Assembly (NCBI GenBank): GCA_017648235.1
Contig: JAGCIZ010000235.1
Span: forward strand, 1-12,709
DNA: 12,709 nt
Reading direction: 5' to 3'
DNA from: Paludibacteraceae bacterium
Lineage (GTDB): Bacteria > Bacteroidota > Bacteroidia > Bacteroidales > Paludibacteraceae
The notes beneath the pieces are model-generated. The model was given only the letters and a program-made list of their open reading frames with translations. It was not told the origin of the DNA and made no database searches. The position numbers were made by a program, and so were the translations under genes. Of this stretch, positions 7,089 to 12,709 are shown piece by piece (positions within the stretch are counted from its first letter, which is position 1; each line of letters starts with the position of its first letter).

Positions 7089-7658
7089 TTAATAAATTTT
7101 GTGTTGTAAAATAAATTCGTAAACTCCTGTCGGTAAGGCTGATGCAATATTTTTGTTAGATGCAATTTTTTCTCTGATTTCAGTAGAAGAAATTGGAAAA
7201 ATTGGTGCTTTGATAGATCGTATGTTGTTGTGTTGAAGCAGTGAGGAATGTTCTTTTTCGTTTTTTCTTGGGTAAACAAAAATTTGATGATTTTCTAGAA
7301 TCTCTTCATAGTTTTTCCATTGCTGAAAAATAGCAAGATTATCTTCTCCAATCAGTAGAGAAAAACTATATTCTGGATACTTTTTTTTCAATACCCGAAG
7401 GGTCTCGTATGTGTAATTTGGTTTTGGGAGCGAGAGTTCAATGTCGCATAGTTTTAGTTTTGGAACATTTCTTATTGCAATACGAATCATTTCAATCCGA
7501 TGTTCATTGCTAACCATTTGCAGATGTTTGAGCGGATTTTGAGGGGAGAGCAGTAACCACACTTCATCAACATTATTTTGCTGACTCATATATCTTGCCA
7601 ACGCCAAATGCCCGTTGTGAATTGGGTTGAATGACCCACCAAAAAGAACTATGTTCAT
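7089..7658 (-). CDS. nadD: Nicotinate-nucleotide adenylyltransferase
   Basis: Transfers AMP from ATP to nicotinate mononucleotide, giving deamido-NAD, in cytoplasmic NAD synthesis. The 189 residues match the nucleotidyltransferase family in length. The N-terminal GGSFNPIHNGHL (8-19) is the (H/T)xGH-type ATP-binding signature, here HNGH (15-18). SPQNPLK (38-44) is the NadD substrate loop, and ISSTEIR (about 156-162) is the C-terminal adenylate-binding motif. These three together distinguish NadD from the related CoaD. The ATG overlaps the gmk stop in an ATGA, so the two are probably translationally coupled. No gene follows closely; a 74-base gap with a weak hairpin and T-run separates it from dxs. 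Confidence 0.95.
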   Translation of the reverse strand: MNIVLFGGSFNPIHNGHLALARYMSQQNNVDEVWLLLSPQNPLKHLQMVSNEHRIEMIRIAIRNVPKLKLCDIELSLPKPNYTYETLRVLKKKYPEYSFSLLIGEDNLAIFQQWKNYEEILENHQIFVYPRKNEKEHSSLLQHNNIRSIKAPIFPISSTEIREKIASNKNIASALPTGVYEFILQHKIY

Positions 7659-8218
7659 TGTTGTAAAAAGTTTCTCACAACAGATTCAACCTCTTCTTTT
7701 GCTTTTTCAAGCGAATCATTTATGACTACAACATCGAATTGTGGAGCGAATTCAATTTCCCACGCAGCTTTTGCCACTCGCTTTTCAATCATTTCAGCAG
7801 AATCGGTATTTCTTTCTATTAGACGTTTTTTTAGTTCGTCTACCGATGGTGGTTGAATGAAAATAGCTAAAGCCTTTTCTTTATACATATTTTTGATGTT
7901 GACTCCACCTTTTACATCAACGTCAAAAAGTAATGTTTTATTGGCTTCTAAAGCTTTGTCAACTTCCGATTTGAGTGTGCCATAAAAGCAATTTGGATAA
8001 ACCTCTTCGTACTCAATGAAATTGTTGTTTTCTATATTTTTTTTGAACTCGTCAACGGATAAAAAATAGTATTCGACTCCATTTTTTTCTGTTCCTCTTG
8101 GGGATCTTGATGTTGCTGAGATAGAAAAAGAAAAATCAAAACCTTTTGACAATAAATGATTGATTAGAGTACTTTTACCCGATCCTGATGGTGCGGAAAA
8201 GATGATTAGTTTTCCCAT
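7655..8218 (-). CDS. gmk: Guanylate kinase
   Basis: Phosphorylates GMP (and dGMP) to the diphosphate with ATP. The 187 residues have the usual domain order: P-loop APSGSGKST (9-17), the GMP-binding lobe with SATSRSPRG (34-42) followed by NGVEYYF (46-52), and the lid and CORE helices with the R-N-x-D stretch (about 135-138) and KRVAKAAWEIEFAPQFD (146-162). The FDVDVKGG segment (98-105) is the Walker-B-like strand typical of the family. The start MGKLIIFSAPSGSG is standard. It follows the SDR gene by 6 bases and overlaps nadD by 4, so the three read as one unit. No sign of damage. Confidence 0.97.
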   Translation of the reverse strand: MGKLIIFSAPSGSGKSTLINHLLSKGFDFSFSISATSRSPRGTEKNGVEYYFLSVDEFKKNIENNNFIEYEEVYPNCFYGTLKSEVDKALEANKTLLFDVDVKGGVNIKNMYKEKALAIFIQPPSVDELKKRLIERNTDSAEMIEKRVAKAAWEIEFAPQFDVVVINDSLEKAKEEVESVVRNFLQQ

Positions 8219-8224
8219 GACGAT

Positions 8225-9034
8225 TTATTTTTGAAATTGTTTAAGATTTTTTATCACAAGTAACACAAACCAATCAGGTAAATGCTTGATAATAGGTACA
8301 AAAATATGATTAATAGCTCCAGGAAGAACTTGTTTTTTCTTTTTTAGCATTTTTTTTAGAGCTATTTTAACCAATTTTTGAGGTTTCATAGAAACTCCAA
8401 TAGCAACTGCCAATTTGCGCAAATTATCGCTCAATCCGTATAAGCCAGTGTCAATTGCTCCTGGACAGATGGCTGTTACTCCCACGTTATATGGTTTCAT
8501 TTCGTAGTAAAGTGAACGACTGAAATTCAATATGTAAGCTTTGGTTGCGTTGTATGTTTGTATGCCTGGCATTGTCATCCAAGCACTCATTGATGACATA
8601 TTCAAGATGTAACCACTTTGTTGTTTTTTCATTTCTTCGCCAAACAATCTGCAGAGTTTTGTTACGGTAACAATGTGCAAAGAAAGCATCAAATCTATTC
8701 GTTTAATGTCGGTTTTGACAAATTCGTTAAAAAAGAAAACTCCTGCGTTATTGATAAGAATGTCAACAACTAGATTGTTTTCTTGACAAAACTGAAATAA
8801 TTCTTCTGCCGCATTGTTTGTCGCTAGATTTTTGAATAAGGCAATAGCCTCGACATTATATTGTTGAGTTAATTTTTCTGCTGTTTCCGAAAGTTCTTTT
8901 TCTTGATTGCTAACCAAAATAAGTTTTTTACCCTTGCTTGCAAGTTCTGTGGCATACATTAAACCTATTCCTGAACTTGCACCTGTAACAAGAGCATAGT
9001 TTTGATTTTTATAGATGAGTTCTGATTTTTTCAT
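8225..9034 (-). CDS. Short-chain dehydrogenase/reductase (COG0300-type)
   Basis: A 269-residue classical SDR oxidoreductase using NAD(P)H; the substrate is unknown. Motifs in order: TGASSGIG (17-24, cofactor loop), NNAG (95-98), catalytic Ser148 in NMSSMS, Tyr161 and Lys165 in YNATK, and PGAIDTG after the active site. The catalytic set N-S-Y-K is complete. The C-terminal 60 residues are basic (KKMLKKKKQ, about 227-235), then hydrophobic and aromatic (IFVPIIKHLP, WFVLLVI), which suggests membrane association as in COG0300 relatives acting on acyl or steroid-like substrates; this part is inference. It lies 6 bases upstream of gmk and heads the SDR-gmk-nadD run, with a candidate promoter before it. 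Its link to nucleotide metabolism is probably positional only. Confidence 0.9.
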   Translation of the reverse strand: MKKSELIYKNQNYALVTGASSGIGLMYATELASKGKKLILVSNQEKELSETAEKLTQQYNVEAIALFKNLATNNAAEELFQFCQENNLVVDILINNAGVFFFNEFVKTDIKRIDLMLSLHIVTVTKLCRLFGEEMKKQQSGYILNMSSMSAWMTMPGIQTYNATKAYILNFSRSLYYEMKPYNVGVTAICPGAIDTGLYGLSDNLRKLAVAIGVSMKPQKLVKIALKKMLKKKKQVLPGAINHIFVPIIKHLPDWFVLLVIKNLKQFQK

Positions 9035-9058
9035 TGAAAATATGTCTATTTTATTTTA

Positions 9059-9066
9059 CAAAGATA
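9059..9066 (-). promoter_or_regulatory. Candidate Bacteroidota -7 element upstream of the SDR gene
   Basis: Minus-strand TATCTTTG, identical to the element before dxs and ending 24 bases before the SDR ATG. It lies in the 48-base gap after queG, suggesting that SDR-gmk-nadD can be transcribed independently. No TTTG -33 box is visible at a usable spacing; that region would fall within the end of queG. Confidence 0.48.
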
Positions 9067-9082
9067 TGAAAAACTGAAATAG

Positions 9083-10018
9083 TTATGATTTGGGAGTTTT
9101 TATTTTCCCTAAAATTTCATCTCTCCTGTTTCTGATTTTTTGATACCCAGCACGAGCTATAGGTGTGTTTTTGAATAATCGATTGTAATCTTTTCGCGTA
9201 AAGTTATTCCAGTCTTCAAAAGTCATTTTTAGAAACTCTTCTGAAGGTTGAAGTTCTGGCGTATTGTTTTGCATAGCTTTTTTATTCCATGGGCAAACAT
9301 TTTGACAAATGTCGCATCCAAAAAGGTTGTTTTTGCAAAGTGATTTGATTTCAGTATCAACTTCTCCTTTTTTCTCAATGGTCTGATATGATATGCATCG
9401 TGTAGCATTAATTTTGTGGGGAGAAAAAAGTGCTTTTGAAGGACAACTATTTATACACAAATCACAGTTTCCGCAACGATTTGGAATTGGATTATCGTAA
9501 TCAAGTTCTATATCTAATAGTAGTTCTCCAATAAAACAAAAGGAACCTAATTGAGGATTGATAAGTTGAGTGTTTTTGCCAATCCAACCAAGTCCAGCTT
9601 GTTCTGCCAATCGTCGCTCAAATATGGGCGCAGAATCACAAAAAGCAATGCCATCGCAGTCTGCGATTTCTGACTTTATTCGCTCAAGAAGCTGACGAAG
9701 ACGTTTTTTAACAACGTAATGATAATCATTTCCAAAAGCATATTTTGAAACATAGGGAACTTCTTTTGATTGCTGTTTATTAGTGAAATAGTTCATTAAA
9801 ACCACAACAACTGATTTTGTTCCTTCATGCAACAATTGCATATCAGTACGTTTCTCACGATGGTTTTCCATATAACGCATTTCTCCGTGGAAATTGTTTT
9901 TGATCCAATCATCAAGAAATTTTCTATCGGATAAAAATGGTTTGGGCGATGTTATCCCACAAGCATCGAATCCAACCTCAATAGCAAGTTCTTTTATTTG
10001 TTGTGAATGGTTTTTCAT
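9083..10018 (-). CDS. queG: Epoxyqueuosine reductase QueG
   Basis: Cobalamin- and iron-sulfur-dependent enzyme that reduces epoxyqueuosine to queuosine at tRNA position 34, the last step of Q synthesis. The 311 residues begin with the cobalamin-binding nitroreductase-like domain (about 1-165), including the proposed catalytic Asp at 128 in CDSAPIFERR and GLGWIGKN (142-149). The ferredoxin-like module has C182, C185, C188 and C192 (CGNCDLCINSCP) and C208, C235, C238 and C242 (CDICQNVCPWN), enough for two 4Fe-4S clusters. It is shorter than E. coli QueG (about 380 residues) because the C-terminal HEAT-like part is largely missing, as in many Bacteroidota. The ATG overlaps the kinase stop in ATGA. 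No other queuosine gene is visible nearby. Confidence 0.96.
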   Translation of the reverse strand: MKNHSQQIKELAIEVGFDACGITSPKPFLSDRKFLDDWIKNNFHGEMRYMENHREKRTDMQLLHEGTKSVVVVLMNYFTNKQQSKEVPYVSKYAFGNDYHYVVKKRLRQLLERIKSEIADCDGIAFCDSAPIFERRLAEQAGLGWIGKNTQLINPQLGSFCFIGELLLDIELDYDNPIPNRCGNCDLCINSCPSKALFSPHKINATRCISYQTIEKKGEVDTEIKSLCKNNLFGCDICQNVCPWNKKAMQNNTPELQPSEEFLKMTFEDWNNFTRKDYNRLFKNTPIARAGYQKIRNRRDEILGKIKTPKS

Positions 10019-10848
10019 TTCAAATGAAAATCAATCAAACCTTCCAATGGAGAAGATGTGATTTTTCCTAAGTTGAGTCCAAAATCGTATGCAGCAACTT
10101 CCAGTACGTCCCTAAAATGAAATGCGATAGAACCTACAAAATTTGTTTCATGATTTTTATAGTCGTAATGAGTGAGATTGCGCTCAAAAAATGACAAAAA
10201 GTTGTCGAAAACCAAATTGTATGCATATGGTTCAGCAATATGTTCAAGCAAAAAAGGTGCAAATGAAGCTAAGTAACGATTTGGAAATGGTTGTTTGTAG
10301 ACTTTATATAACACCTCTGATGTTGTGATTTGGTACTTATCTTCAAATGAAGAATAAAGTTCTTGAGGAATTTGTTTTTTGAGAAAATCACCAATAAGGT
10401 GTTTGCCTAAAACAGAACCACTGCCTTCATCACCAAGTATATATCCAAGTGGAGAAACATTTTTTACACACTTATTCCCGTCGTAAAAACAGGAGTTTGA
10501 GCCGGTTCCAATTATGCAGGCAATACCAACTTTATTTTGTAACAAACTTCTTGCTGCTGCCAATAAATCTGACTCAATTTCCACGTTTTTTGTTCCAAAA
10601 GTATTGGAGAATGTTTCCTGAAGATTCTCTTTTACCTCAGTAGTATTACAGCCGGCACCGTAGAAAAACAATTGATCGATATTTTCCTCAAGAAAAGGAA
10701 AAAGTTCTTTTTGTAACAACGAGTCTATATCTTCATTTGTCTGAAGATATGGATTGATGCCTTTTGTTTGAAGAATGGATTTCTCCGAGTTCTTGTTTAT
10801 CGCGCACCAACTCGTTTTGGTTGATCCTGCATCGGCTATTAAAATCAT
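10015..10848 (-). CDS. BadF/BadG/BcrA/BcrD-type ATPase, N-acetylglucosamine kinase-like
   Basis: A 277-residue member of the ASKHA (actin/hsp70/sugar kinase) fold. PHOSPHATE-1 is DAGSTKTSW (6-14, D6); a conserved acid follows in ESDLLAAARSLL (D94); PHOSPHATE-2 is IGTGSNSC (113-120), and LGDEGSGSVLG (138-148) matches the N-acetylglucosamine kinase group of the family. It has no cysteine cluster, so it is unlikely to be a benzoyl-CoA reductase component. A cytoplasmic amino-sugar kinase is most likely; glucosamine and N-acetylmannosamine kinases are alternatives. The start overlaps the GH95 stop in ATGA, and its own stop overlaps the queG start, so the three are probably translationally coupled. 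A link with the fucosidase through breakdown of fucosylated, GlcNAc-rich glycans is an inference from position. Confidence 0.85.
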   Translation of the reverse strand: MILIADAGSTKTSWCAINKNSEKSILQTKGINPYLQTNEDIDSLLQKELFPFLEENIDQLFFYGAGCNTTEVKENLQETFSNTFGTKNVEIESDLLAAARSLLQNKVGIACIIGTGSNSCFYDGNKCVKNVSPLGYILGDEGSGSVLGKHLIGDFLKKQIPQELYSSFEDKYQITTSEVLYKVYKQPFPNRYLASFAPFLLEHIAEPYAYNLVFDNFLSFFERNLTHYDYKNHETNFVGSIAFHFRDVLEVAAYDFGLNLGKITSSPLEGLIDFHLK

Positions 10849-12709
10849 TTTTTACACGAAATTACGACCTTCTCTTTTTCTTTGAATTGTAGAGGAATAA
10901 ATGCTACGTCTTTTCCTATAGGTAAGGAAATTCCTTCTTTGTGTATAGAAACAGACGAGTATCCTTTTGGTTTTTTTATTACAAAATTATTTTTTGAATT
11001 TGCTGTGATATGGAAAGTTAATGAATTCTTATCCCAAATAGCATCAACTGTTGCGCCTCCACGCACTCTTAAACCTTTGAATGAACCTTGCCCGTTCCAC
11101 ATTTGTGGAATAGAAGGGAGAATATCTATGTATCCGTTTTGGCTTTGAATAAGCATTTCTGCAATACCAGCGCAACCTCCAAAGTTTCCGTCAATTTGGA
11201 AAGGTGGATGAGAACAAAATAGATTAGGATAAGTTCCTCCGTTGTGATACTTAACTTCTTCTGAAATAGCTGGATTTAGCAAACTTTTCAGCAAAGAGTA
11301 CGAACGTTCTCCATCTTGCAAACGAGCCCAAAAGTTTATTTTCCAAGCACGAGACCAACCAGTTCCTTCATCGCCTCTTCTATTGAGCGTCTCTTTTGCT
11401 GCTTCGGCAAGATCAGGAGTCTTTTCAACAGAAATTTGATTGCTTGGATATAGTCCGTATAAATGCGAAACGTGTCTGTGAGTGAGCTCCACCTCTTCAT
11501 AATCTTTTAGCCACTCTTGTAAATAACCGTTTTTGCTAATCTGCATAGGAGGAAATTGTTGTAAAGCCGAGTCTAGTTTAGCAGAAAATTCAGAATCTAT
11601 GTTTAGAATTTCTGATGCTGCAATTACGTTGTTGTACAATTCGCTAATGATTTGCACGTCCATTGTTGGACCCATACAAACTTGAACTGCTGTTTTTGTA
11701 TTTGGTAGATAGAAGCTATTTTCGGGAGAGGTAGAAGGTGCTGTTACTAACCATCCACTATCTTTTTCTTGAATCATGCTAGAATAGAAAAATTCAGCAG
11801 CTCCTTTCATAACAGGATAAACTTCTTTCAAGTATTCCTTGTCTTGTGTAAAAGCATAATGTTCCCAAAGGTGTGCACAAAGCCAAGCTCCACCAGTGTT
11901 GGTCGATCCCCAAAGAGCATCTTCGCCTGGAGCTGAGAATAGCCAAGGGTTTGAAATTACGTGAGCAACCCAACCATTTGCATCGTAAAAGTTCTTTGCC
12001 GTAGTTTCGCCTTCTTTTGAAAGACGTTTGACAAAATCAATAAGAGGCATGTGTAATTCAGAAAGATTGGCAACTTCTACCGGCCAATAATTCATCTGTA
12101 CATTGATGTTTAAGTGATAGTCGCCATTCCAGGGTGTATTTATTGTATTTGCCCACAAACCTTGTAAATTCAAAGGAAGCGTATTCTCTCTTGTTCCTGA
12201 TATCATTAAATAACGTCCGTACTGAAAATAAAGAGCAACAAGCGCAGGGTCGTCATTTTGTTGGAAATCAGACAAACGTTGTTTTGTTGGCAAAGAATTG
12301 TCGTTGTCTGCTAGGTTAAGTTCTACACGATTAAATTTTTCTTGATATGCTTCAATGTGTTTGTTCTTAAGTTTTTCGTAAGGGATTTTTTCTGCATTTG
12401 CTAGCAAATCGTCAACAGTTTTTTCATAAGCACTATCCAACATATTGGTTGACGATGAAATTATGATGTAAGCGTTTGTTGCTTTTTGAAGTTTAAGATT
12501 TTTCCCTACTTGTTCTAAAAAGCCGTCTTCGTGGAGAACTTTTATACGAGTTTTATAGCGAACACCTTCTACGTTTTTTTGTCCGCTATTTAGTTCTCCT
12601 TCCATATATAAATCATTATCACTAACGTATGTAAAATAGCGTTGTGGACGATTGAGAGATAGTGTGAAACCTATTTTATTACTTTTATTTGAAGATAGTT
12701 TTATAATGA
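10845..12709 (-). CDS. GH95 family alpha-L-fucosidase-type glycoside hydrolase, N-terminus cut by window edge
   Basis: The frame stays open upstream of the first in-window Met (12605) to the right edge: 34 more codons read IIKLSSNKSNKIGFTLSLNR and on into MEGEL, typical of the GH95 N-terminal beta domain. The Met at 12605 is therefore internal and about 620 residues are visible of the roughly 780-830 usual. Counting from that Met, the (alpha/alpha)6 barrel carries HLNINVQMNYWP (164-175) with N166 and N168, SPEN (293-296) with E295, and QIDGNFGG (470-477) with D472. These match the catalytic Asn pair, Glu and Asp known from Bifidobacterium bifidum AfcA. GH95 inverts alpha-1,2-fucosyl bonds, but some members act on L-galactose, so specificity is open. 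Signal peptide and localisation lie outside the window. The stop overlaps the kinase start. Confidence 0.93.
   Translation of the reverse strand, partial: IIKLSSNKSNKIGFTLSLNRPQRYFTYVSDNDLYMEGELNSGQKNVEGVRYKTRIKVLHEDGFLEQVGKNLKLQKATNAYIIISSSTNMLDSAYEKTVDDLLANAEKIPYEKLKNKHIEAYQEKFNRVELNLADNDNSLPTKQRLSDFQQNDDPALVALYFQYGRYLMISGTRENTLPLNLQGLWANTINTPWNGDYHLNINVQMNYWPVEVANLSELHMPLIDFVKRLSKEGETTAKNFYDANGWVAHVISNPWLFSAPGEDALWGSTNTGGAWLCAHLWEHYAFTQDKEYLKEVYPVMKGAAEFFYSSMIQEKDSGWLVTAPSTSPENSFYLPNTKTAVQVCMGPTMDVQIISELYNNVIAASEILNIDSEFSAKLDSALQQFPPMQISKNGYLQEWLKDYEEVELTHRHVSHLYGLYPSNQISVEKTPDLAEAAKETLNRRGDEGTGWSRAWKINFWARLQDGERSYSLLKSLLNPAISEEVKYHNGGTYPNLFCSHPPFQIDGNFGGCAGIAEMLIQSQNGYIDILPSIPQMWNGQGSFKGLRVRGGATVDAIWDKNSLTFHITANSKNNFVIKKPKGYSSVSIHKEGISLPIGKDVAFIPLQFKEKEKVVISCKK

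Noticed and set aside
7073..7279. Minus-strand open frame of 68 codons overlapping the 3' end of nadD
   Set aside because: It is out of frame within nadD, whose C-terminal motif ISSTEIR lies in this stretch; the product is low-complexity and unrecognised.
10449..10643. Plus-strand open frame of 64 codons opposite the sugar kinase
   Set aside because: It covers the PHOSPHATE-2 and adjacent motifs of the kinase on the other strand; no independent support.
10882..11148. Plus-strand open frame of 88 codons opposite GH95
   Set aside because: Antisense to the conserved C-terminal domain of GH95, with no family resemblance.
12134..12319. Plus-strand open frame of 61 codons opposite GH95
   Set aside because: Antisense to the GH95 barrel segment just N-terminal to the catalytic Asn pair; no start context or homology seen.
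1..12709. A novel defence, mobile or regulatory system
   Set aside because: Every gene is assigned to a known family, no gap exceeds 74 bases, and I see no integrase, transposase, toxin-antitoxin pair, repeat array or structured RNA.

Overview
The window is a compact, AT-rich stretch of bacterial chromosome from a member of the Bacteroidota, most likely a Bacteroidales-type organism. The evidence is protein-level family resemblance (DUF3467, the Bacteroidota forms of LpxH, low-molecular-weight PTP and TrkH), starts preceded by A/T-rich sequence rather than Shine-Dalgarno sites, and upstream elements of the Bacteroidota -7 form TAnnTTTG. I cannot name a genus. All 14 genes lie on the minus strand, so transcription runs from high to low coordinates. 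The longest gap between genes is 74 bases. I see no RNA gene, mobile element, repeat family or CRISPR array.

Layout in the direction of transcription. (1) 12709-9083: a GH95 alpha-L-fucosidase-type glycosidase, whose N-terminus lies beyond the right edge, then a BadF/NAGK-type sugar kinase and queG (epoxyqueuosine reductase), joined by ATGA overlaps. (2) 9034-7089: a short-chain dehydrogenase, gmk (guanylate kinase) and nadD (nicotinate-nucleotide adenylyltransferase), probably starting at a TATCTTTG element. (3) 7014-759: dxs, trkA, trkH, a DUF3467 protein, lpxH and a low-molecular-weight tyrosine phosphatase, with gaps of 19 bases or less and probably starting at a second TATCTTTG element. 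(4) 706-1: purE, then folK, which runs off the left edge, probably behind a TACTTTTG element.

The content is mainly housekeeping: isoprenoid precursor entry (Dxs), potassium uptake (TrkA gating ring plus TrkH channel), lipid A synthesis (LpxH), purine and NAD synthesis (PurE, Gmk, NadD), folate synthesis (FolK) and tRNA queuosine modification (QueG). The right end is the only catabolic part: GH95 would release fucose from glycans, and the coupled kinase may phosphorylate an amino sugar.

I found no convincing undescribed system. The points most worth a second look are an alanine in place of the third selectivity-filter glycine of TrkH, the dxs/trkA start-stop overlap, the placement of the DUF3467 gene, and the repeated promoter-like elements. 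Two genes, folK at the left edge and the N-terminal extension of GH95 at the right edge, are cut by the window; I recovered them by translating the edges by hand.
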